A program made the position numbers and the translations under genes. A DNA stretch of 20,369 nt from an uncultured Clostridia bacterium (GTDB lineage: Bacteria; Bacillota; Clostridia; Oscillospirales; Oscillospiraceae): positions 1-20,369 of the forward strand of contig CAMWTG010000012.1 of assembly GCA_947177115.1 (NCBI GenBank). The letters are read 5' to 3'. Position 1 is the stretch's first letter. Each line of letters opens with the position of its first letter. Shown here one piece after another: positions 15,305 to 20,369 of this stretch. The notes under the pieces are model-generated. The model had not been told where the DNA came from, made no database searches, and was given only the letters and a program-made list of their open reading frames with translations.

Positions 15305-16012
15305 TTAACCGTTCTTGTTGATGATAGAGGTTTCACAGTAGCTGCCCGTCAAGCTGCGGAACTGCACAAACAGCGAGACTTTATTTTCCGCGTTGAGACT
15401 TTCCCACAGCTCCCTTGCCAGCGTGGAGGCATTCGTGGCGGAGATATCGACCGGGATGGGTTCTCCGGAGAAGGACGGCAGGGGATCTCCATCGCCCTGA
15501 TAGGTGCTGATAAAATGCCCCGTTCCGGCCACAGGGGATTCGTACTCATAGAAATACCGGCAACAGCAGGCGGGGTCCCCATCCAAGCTCTTGAGGATGG
15601 ACAGGTTGTAGCCGCCGTCCGGCTTCACCACCCCGGAAATGCGGGGGGTCCAATTGGGACCGTCAGGCTCAAAGGTCCGGGTGTTCAGAGCGTGGCGGTA
15701 ACAGTGGCCCTGGGCCAGCATGTCTCGGATGGTGTCTGTCTGGTCGCCATTGGTGACGATGGTCAGGCCGTTCTCCAACCGCCGCACGGGATGGTAAATG
15801 ATGAGAGACGGGTCGGTCATCTTGCTCTCGTCAAAAGCCCTGGTACGGATGCCGTCCTCTGTCTCCTCAAAGACCCGGTTGCGGCTGTTCTCGCTGCGGC
15901 CCATGATGAAGTAGGCGATGACAGCGGATCTTCCATCGGCGCTGCGGCCCAGCATGATGCCCCGGCCGGGATAGTTATTCTCTCGGAGAAGTGCGCAGAG
16001 ATCTTTTTTCAT
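15305..16012 (-). CDS. purO: IMP cyclohydrolase, PurO type
   Basis: A 235-residue protein of the PurO-like IMP cyclohydrolase family, which closes the ring of FAICAR to give IMP, the last step of the pathway. Diagnostic blocks are NNYPGRGI (12-19) and AYFIMGRSENSRNRVF (about 33-48), followed by YHPVR, NGDQTDT and NWTPRISGV. It is unrelated in sequence to the MGS-like cyclohydrolase of ordinary PurH, and its presence explains why the operon's purH has only the transformylase part. AAAAGGAG lies 8 bp before the ATG; the gene starts 5 bp after the purN stop, so the two are probably translationally coupled. Confidence 0.92.
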   Translation of the reverse strand: MKKDLCALLRENNYPGRGIMLGRSADGRSAVIAYFIMGRSENSRNRVFEETEDGIRTRAFDESKMTDPSLIIYHPVRRLENGLTIVTNGDQTDTIRDMLAQGHCYRHALNTRTFEPDGPNWTPRISGVVKPDGGYNLSILKSLDGDPACCCRYFYEYESPVAGTGHFISTYQGDGDPLPSFSGEPIPVDISATNASTLARELWESLNAENKVSLFVQFRSLTGSYCETSIINKNG

Positions 16013-16017
16013 ACGTT

Positions 16018-16617
16018 TTACTCCTTTTCTCGCACAATTTGTGCTGCAACCAGTTCCGCCGCCTGTGGCAGCAGGACCCACTCGGCCTGTTCCATCACCC
16101 GCCGCTGCAGGATCTCAGCGGTGTCGCCGGGGAGAACATCCACTGCCTTTTGCAGGATGATCTCCCCGCCATCGGCGACCTCGTTGACATAGTGGACGGT
16201 AGCACCGGTGACCTTCACGCCGTAGTCCAGCGCCGCCTGATGGACCCGCAGTCCATAGAACCCCTTCCCGCAGAAGGAGGGGATGAGGGCAGGGTGGATA
16301 TTGATCATCGGTTTCCCAAAGCGGCGGAGCAGATCCGCCGAGAAGATACCCAGGAACCCTGCCAGGACAACCATGTCAATAGTATGCGCCGCCAGGGCGG
16401 ACAAGACCTTCTCCTCAAAATCCGGCTCCTTTCGGATGATCACATCGCAGCTGATCCCGGCGGCCTCCGCCCGCGCAATGGCTCCGATCCCCGCCTTGTC
16501 GGCAATGACCAGGGCAATCCGCCCACTTTTCAGTTCTCCCCGTTTCTGGGCATCGATGAGAGCCTGCAGGTTGGTCCCGCCGCCGGAGACCACAACGGCG
16601 ATCCGGGCGGTCAGCAT
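16018..16617 (-). CDS. purN: GAR transformylase, formyl-THF dependent
   Basis: A 199-residue enzyme transferring a formyl group from 10-formyl-THF to GAR (step three). VVSGGGTNLQALI is the N-terminal phosphate-binding loop. The catalytic trio is visible as Asn106 and His108 (INIHPALIPSF) and Asp149 (VNEVADGGEI). Its ATG overlaps the purM stop (ATGCTGA), which indicates coupled translation. Length is normal. Confidence 0.96.
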   Translation of the reverse strand: MLTARIAVVVSGGGTNLQALIDAQKRGELKSGRIALVIADKAGIGAIARAEAAGISCDVIIRKEPDFEEKVLSALAAHTIDMVVLAGFLGIFSADLLRRFGKPMINIHPALIPSFCGKGFYGLRVHQAALDYGVKVTGATVHYVNEVADGGEIILQKAVDVLPGDTAEILQRRVMEQAEWVLLPQAAELVAAQIVREKE

Positions 16618-17651
16618 AGGACCACCTTTTCCTCACCGGCCATGATCTCGCCCATGATGTAAGCGTCCTCGCCATGCTCCCTGAGGACGGCCAGCGCCTT
16701 GTCCGCCTGCTCCTTGGGCACGGTGATGCTCATGCCCACGCCCATATTGAAGGTATTATACATATCCCGCTCAGGGATATTGCCGCTTTTTGCAATGAAA
16801 TCAAAAATGACCGGCGTCCGCAGAGCGGCTTTCTCGATCTTTGCCCCCAGACCATCGGGAATGGAGCGGGGGATATTCTCATAGAACCCGCCACCGGTGA
16901 TGTGGGAGATGCCGTGGACCTCTACCTGCTCCAGCAGGGCCAGCACCGGCTTGACATAGATCCGGGTGGGAGTCAGCAGGACCTCTCCCAGCCCCCTGCC
17001 GTCCAGAGCCTCAATGGGCGCCGTCAGATCGGCGCTCTCCACCCGGAACACCCGGCGCACCAGGGAGAACCCGTTGGAGTGTACTCCGGTGGAGGGCAGG
17101 GCGATGACCGCATCCCCCGCCGCCGTTTGATTCTTGTCAACCACCTTGTCCCGGTCCACCACGCCCACGGTAAAGCCCGCCAGGTCGTAATCGTCCTCGG
17201 CCATCATGCCGGGGTGCTCGGCGGTCTCGCCGCCCACCAGGGCGGCCCCGGCCTGGACGCAGCCCTCTGCAACGCCCGCTACAATGGAAGCGATCTTCTC
17301 CGGGATATTTTTGCCGCAGGCGATGTAATCCAGGAAGAACAGCGGCTTCGCGCCGCAGCAGATCACATCGTTGACGCACATGGCCACGCAGTCAATGCCG
17401 ATGGTGTCATGCTTGTCCAGCAGCTGGGCGATGCGGATCTTCGTCCCCACGCCATCGGTGCCGGAGACCAGGCAGGGGCGCTTCATCCCCGCCGTGTCCA
17501 GCTCAAACAGCCCGCCGAAACCGCCGATGCCCTCCGTCATACCGGCGGTCATGGTCCGGGCCACATGCTGCTTCATCAGTTCCACAGCCTTGTAACCGGC
17601 CGTAATATCTACGCCCGCTGCGGCGTAGGAGGCGGAATAACTCTCACTCAT
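16611..17651 (-). CDS. purM: AIR synthetase (FGAM cyclo-ligase)
   Basis: A 346-residue enzyme converting FGAM and ATP to AIR (step five). GTDGVGTK (64-71) and MCVNDVICCGAKPLFFLDY (91-109) are family hallmarks, with VGGETAEHPGM further on and HITGGGFYENIPR in the C-terminal half. The start at MSESYS (17651) has AGAGG 5-6 bp upstream; the open frame to 17810 runs into the purF-like gene and is rejected. It lies 26 bp after the purF-like stop and overlaps purN by 7 bp. Confidence 0.96.
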   Translation of the reverse strand: MSESYSASYAAAGVDITAGYKAVELMKQHVARTMTAGMTEGIGGFGGLFELDTAGMKRPCLVSGTDGVGTKIRIAQLLDKHDTIGIDCVAMCVNDVICCGAKPLFFLDYIACGKNIPEKIASIVAGVAEGCVQAGAALVGGETAEHPGMMAEDDYDLAGFTVGVVDRDKVVDKNQTAAGDAVIALPSTGVHSNGFSLVRRVFRVESADLTAPIEALDGRGLGEVLLTPTRIYVKPVLALLEQVEVHGISHITGGGFYENIPRSIPDGLGAKIEKAALRTPVIFDFIAKSGNIPERDMYNTFNMGVGMSITVPKEQADKALAVLREHGEDAYIMGEIMAGEEKVVLC

Positions 17652-17677
17652 GTCTTTCCTCTCACTTTCCAAGACGC

Positions 17678-19099
17678 TTATTCTTTCCCGGTCCAGCAGT
17701 AGGTGCAGATCTTTTCCTTGTCGATCCCGATGGCTTCCAGCAGGCCATCCAGGGACTGATACCCCAGGGAGCTGAAGCCCATGTCCTCGCAGATGGTCTT
17801 CAGCAGGCACTGGCCCCGCTCCGTGGAGCCGTTGGCGTACTCGTCCAGGTGCTCCTGCCCCTCATCGCCCTCCAGCTTCTGAACGGTGGCCCGGGCCAGC
17901 AGCTCCATGTCGGAATTGCTCCGGGAGAAGTTCAGGTACTTGCACCCATACATGATGGGCGGACAGGCGGAGCGCATATGGACCTCCTCCGCGCCGCAGC
18001 CATACAGGAACTCGATGGTCTCCCGCAGCTGGGTGCCCCGGACGATGGAGTCGTCCACGAACAGCAGCTTCTTCCCCTCGATCAGCTCGGGGACGGGGAT
18101 CTGCTTCATCTTCGCCACCTGATTGCGGACGTTCTGGTTGGCGGGCATGAAGGACCGGGGCCAGGTGGGCGTGTACTTCACAAAGGGCCGGGCAAATGCC
18201 TTGCCGCTGCGGTTGGCATACCCGATGGCGTGGGGCAGGCCGGAGTCCGGCACCCCCGCCACATAGTCCACCTTGGGCAGCTGCCCCCGTGTGATCTCGT
18301 CCCGGGCCATGATCTCCCCGTTGCGGTAGCGCATGACCTCAACGTTGACCCCCTCATAGTTGGAGTTGGGGTAGCCGTAATAGGTCCACAAAAAAGCGCA
18401 GATGCGCATCTTGTCACCAGCGGGAGAAAGTGTCTTCCACCCGTCCGCCGTCACTTCCACGATCTCCCGGGGCCCCAGCTCATAGGCATCATTGTACCCC
18501 AGCTTGTGGTAGGCGAAGGACTCGAAGGACACACAGCAGCCGTCCTCACTTTTGCCGACCAGCACCGGCAGGCGGCCCAGCTTGTCCCGGGCGGCGATAA
18601 TGCTGCCCGGGGTCAACACCAGGATGGTAGCGGAGCCGTCAATGACCTCCTGTGCGTAGCGGATGCCCTCCACCAGGGTGTCTTTCCGGTTGATGAGGGC
18701 GGCGGTGAGCTCGGTAGCGTTGACCTCACCGGAGCTCATAGCCATAAACTGGCTGCCCTGGTTGTAGAGGTAGTTGTCCACCAGCTCCTCGGCGTTGTTG
18801 ATGATGCCCACGGTGGTGATGGCGAACAGTCCCAGGTGGGAGCGTACCAGCAGCGGCTGGGGATCCGTGTCGCTGATGCAGCCGATGCCGCTGCTGCCAT
18901 GGAATTTGGACATATCCTTCTCGAACTTGGTCCGGAAGGGGGTGTTCTCAATGTTGTGGATCTGGCGCTGGAAACCGTCTTTCTGATCGTAGACGATCAT
19001 GCCTCCACGGCGGGTACCCAGATGGGAGTGGTAGTCCACGCCGAAAAAGATATCAAGGACGCAATCCCGCTTGGAGATCGCTCCAAAAAATCCGCCCAA
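17678..19099 (-). CDS. purF: Amidophosphoribosyltransferase homologue lacking the glutaminase Cys
   Basis: A 473-residue PurF homologue. The PRTase half is intact, with the PRPP-binding motif FVDDSIVRG (Asp349, Asp350) and the PurF-like C-terminus (SLDGLLEAIG, CTYCWTG). The N-terminal Ntn domain is unusual: it reads MGGFFGAISK where PurF has Cys-Gly at the mature N-terminus, the usual Arg of the glutamine site (GxGHxRY/ST) is replaced in GIGCISDTD (71-79), and the HNG oxyanion block is INN. Glutaminase activity is therefore unlikely. I recall MGGFFG-type PurF relatives in other Clostridia, so this is probably a family trait rather than decay. The start is taken as TTG 19099 because AAGGAGG lies 8 bp upstream; the GTG at 19126 would place that site inside the gene. 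It follows purC by 27 bp. It may use free ammonia, have a partner, or be regulatory. Confidence 0.85.
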   Translation of the reverse strand: MGGFFGAISKRDCVLDIFFGVDYHSHLGTRRGGMIVYDQKDGFQRQIHNIENTPFRTKFEKDMSKFHGSSGIGCISDTDPQPLLVRSHLGLFAITTVGIINNAEELVDNYLYNQGSQFMAMSSGEVNATELTAALINRKDTLVEGIRYAQEVIDGSATILVLTPGSIIAARDKLGRLPVLVGKSEDGCCVSFESFAYHKLGYNDAYELGPREIVEVTADGWKTLSPAGDKMRICAFLWTYYGYPNSNYEGVNVEVMRYRNGEIMARDEITRGQLPKVDYVAGVPDSGLPHAIGYANRSGKAFARPFVKYTPTWPRSFMPANQNVRNQVAKMKQIPVPELIEGKKLLFVDDSIVRGTQLRETIEFLYGCGAEEVHMRSACPPIMYGCKYLNFSRSNSDMELLARATVQKLEGDEGQEHLDEYANGSTERGQCLLKTICEDMGFSSLGYQSLDGLLEAIGIDKEKICTYCWTGKE

Positions 19100-19107
19100 T
19101 AGATGTT

Positions 19108-19114
19108 CCTCCTT
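19108..19114 (-). promoter_or_regulatory. Ribosome binding site fixing a TTG start for purF
   Basis: AAGGAGG on the - strand, 8 bases before TTG 19099. It is the only good site in the purC-purF junction, and the resulting protein begins right at the Ntn-domain first strand, as in other PurF proteins. Confidence 0.75.
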
Positions 19115-19126
19115 AGTTGGCCGCAC

Positions 19127-19837
19127 TTACGCGCCAAAAACTCTGCGCATCATTTCCTCATAGGCTTCTTCCACATTGCCCAGATCCCGGCGGAAGCGGT
19201 CCTTGTCCAGCTTCTCGTTGGTCTTGGCGTCCCAGAAGCGGCAGGTGTCGGGAGAGATCTCATCCGCCAGCACGATGGTCCCATCGCTGAGCCGTCCGAA
19301 CTCCAGCTTAAAGTCGATGAGCCGCACGCCGCACTCGGCAAAGAACGCCTTGAGCACCTCGTTGACCTTCAGGGCCATGGTACGGATGGTGTCGATCTCC
19401 TCCCGGGTAGCCAGCTTCAGGGCCAGAGCATGGGAGGTATTCAGCAGGGGATCGTGGAGATCATCGTTCTTGTAGGAGAACTCGAAGGTGGGCTCGTCAA
19501 AGGGGATGCCCTCCTCTACGCCGTAGCGCTTGGCAAAACTCCCGGCGGAGACGTTGCGGATAATGACCTCCAAGGGCACGATCTGGACTTTTTTCACCAC
19601 GGTCTCCCGGTCGTTCAATTCTTCCACAAAGTGGGTGGGGATACCGGCGGCGGCCAGTTTGCCCATGAGGAAGTTGCTCATGCGGTTGTTCACCGCGCCT
19701 TTGCCCCGGATAGTGCCTTTCTTTGTGCCGTCAAAGGCGGTGGCATCGTCCTTGTAGGAGACGATGACCAGATCGGGGTCCGCAGTGGCAAAGACCTTTT
19801 TTGCCTTTCCCTCGTAGAGCTGCGTAGTCTTTTCCAT
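19127..19837 (-). CDS. purC: SAICAR synthetase
   Basis: A 236-residue enzyme joining CAIR and aspartate to give SAICAR (step seven). LYEGKAKKVF (7-16) and PLEVIIRNVSAGSFAKRYG (88-106) are signature blocks, followed by LIDFKLEFG and LADEISPDTCRFWD. The start at 19837 has GGAGGAT ending 6 bp upstream; the earlier ATG at 19852 overlaps this site. It is the first visible gene of the operon. The usual upstream partner purE is absent from the window. Confidence 0.97.
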   Translation of the reverse strand: MEKTTQLYEGKAKKVFATADPDLVIVSYKDDATAFDGTKKGTIRGKGAVNNRMSNFLMGKLAAAGIPTHFVEELNDRETVVKKVQIVPLEVIIRNVSAGSFAKRYGVEEGIPFDEPTFEFSYKNDDLHDPLLNTSHALALKLATREEIDTIRTMALKVNEVLKAFFAECGVRLIDFKLEFGRLSDGTIVLADEISPDTCRFWDAKTNEKLDKDRFRRDLGNVEEAYEEMMRRVFGA

Positions 19838-19901
19838 GATAAGATCCTCCATTTTGAGTTTTTTCTATTCGATAGCTCCGGGCTCCCGCGCCCGGACGGC
19901 G

Positions 19902-19942
19902 GCCTTCTTTTGCCCCGCGGCAAAAGTAGGCAAAAACGCGCT
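19902..19942 (-). repeat. Palindromic repeat, copy 1
   Basis: On the - strand this begins AGCGCG, then a T-run and TAC, then an 8-bp stem (CTTTTGCC with GGCAAAAG, 19907-19926) around a GCGG loop. It aligns with copy 2 over about 40 bp in the opposite orientation. Confidence 0.65.
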
Positions 19943-19959
19943 TAAACCTGCGGTTTAAG
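19941..19959. repeat. Hairpin in the pur leader
   Basis: A perfect 8-bp inverted repeat (CTTAAACC with GGTTTAAG) around 3 bases. On the - strand a run of five T follows 4 bases after the stem, so it could be a weak attenuator before purC. Confidence 0.4.
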
Positions 19960-20260
19960 AATCCCTTTAATTGCGGGGGGATATTATTTCTTCGCTGACC
20001 CTGTAGTCTGCCCGGTCTAAACCGGACTGCGGGTGCGGTTTCTGCTGCGGCGGGTCTATTTGAGGACATCGCCGCAGTCCCTACCGTATTGTTTTGGGAA
20101 CTTCCGGCAGCGCTGCCCCGGGAGCTCTCCTCGTTTTAGAACGGTAGGGGTTTGGACAACATCCCGAAAGAGACGCTTCGCCCTATACACGGGACTGGTA
20201 CGATAGGCCGGACAGACCGGAGAATGAGCGCAAAACAAAACAAACACATTCGGGGGATTC

Positions 20261-20282
20261 TCAAGGGGCTCCGGCCCCTTGA
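20261..20282. repeat. Hairpin next to repeat copy 2
   Basis: A perfect 9-bp inverted repeat (TCAAGGGGC with GCCCCTTGA) with a TCCG loop, directly abutting repeat copy 2. Confidence 0.5.
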
Positions 20283-20320
20283 GCGCGCTTTTGTTACTTT
20301 TCGCGCGGGCGAAAAGTAAG
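20282..20320 (+). repeat. Palindromic repeat, copy 2
   Basis: AGCGCG, a T-run, then an 11-bp stem (20294-20304 with 20309-20319) around a GCGG loop. Relative to copy 1, the stem bases next to the loop change from GCC/GGC to CGC/GCG, so pairing is kept. Orientation is opposite to copy 1. Confidence 0.65.
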
Positions 20321-20328
20321 AACCTGTA

Positions 20329-20357
20329 TTCACAAGCGGATAAAGCAGTGGTAAAAT
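20329..20357 (+). promoter_or_regulatory. Outward promoter at the right edge
   Basis: TTCACA (20329-20334), a 17-bp spacer and TAAAAT (20352-20357): five of six matches in each hexamer. It would drive a + strand gene beginning beyond the window, divergent from the pur operon. Confidence 0.55.
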
Positions 20358-20369
20358 AGGATATATGGA

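Larger units (their letters stand above)
19838..20369. other. Gene-free leader region of the pur operon
   Basis: A 532-bp stretch with no convincing CDS on either strand. It holds several hairpins (19877-19896, 19907-19926, 19941-19959, 20261-20282, 20294-20319) and an outward + strand promoter at the right end. I searched by eye for a purine riboswitch core, a ZTP (pfl) motif and PurR-type boxes and found none that fit. No - strand promoter for the pur operon stands out. Confidence 0.6.

Noticed and set aside
19127..19852. Earlier purC start at 19852
   Set aside because: That ATG overlaps the GGAGG ribosome site of the ATG at 19837.
20240..20256. Possible PurR box (CCGAA core) upstream of purC
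   Set aside because: Only part of the core matches, and there is no second copy at the usual spacing.
19838..20369. Purine or ZTP riboswitch before purC
   Set aside because: The conserved loop and junction sequences of these riboswitches could not be found on the - strand by eye; the hairpins present look like REP-type repeats. A covariance-model search would settle it.

Overview
The window looks like a chromosomal segment of a GC-rich anaerobic Firmicute, most likely Clostridia in or near the Oscillospiraceae (Oscillibacter or Flavonifractor-like). This is inferred from the long single-chain PurL, the split of PurH into a stand-alone AICAR transformylase plus a PurO-type IMP cyclohydrolase, strong AAGGAG-type ribosome binding sites, and a large S-layer-like surface protein. 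No rRNA, tRNA or CRISPR array was seen.

Left edge (1-3180): the 3' part of a large, apparently highly expressed extracellular or S-layer-like protein gene on the + strand, ended by a perfect 12-bp terminator hairpin.

Accessory island (about 3200-7466): (i) two small + strand genes, 14 bp apart, whose products share a 22-residue N-terminal block built around GGIVGG, followed by unrelated C-terminal parts; (ii) a lone - strand gene for a protein whose N-terminus resembles phage-tail-associated proteins, preceded by a palindromic leader; (iii) a + strand pair with its own promoter, an AAA/ABC-type ATPase and an RloB-family protein, matching the RloA/RloB (AbiL-like) phage-defence arrangement. 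Strong hairpin terminators stand at 3146, 4121 and 7435. Modules i and iii each have a candidate promoter; none was found for ii. The island therefore reads as separate cassettes placed between housekeeping loci. The twin GGIVGG genes are the best candidate for an undescribed system.

Purine operon (7470-19837, all - strand): transcription order purC, purF-like, purM, purN, purO, purB, purH (transformylase part only), purD, purL. These cover every step of de novo IMP synthesis except the PurE step, plus PurB, which also works in AMP synthesis. Most junctions are tight or overlapping. The purF-like product lacks the N-terminal nucleophilic Cys and other glutamine-site residues, so its glutaminase half looks dead.

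Right edge (19838-20369): a 532-bp gene-free stretch rich in hairpins, including two inverted copies of a 40-bp palindromic repeat with compensatory stem changes, and a good + strand promoter pointing out of the window. Further REP-like hairpins lie in the purH-purD and purB-purH spacers.
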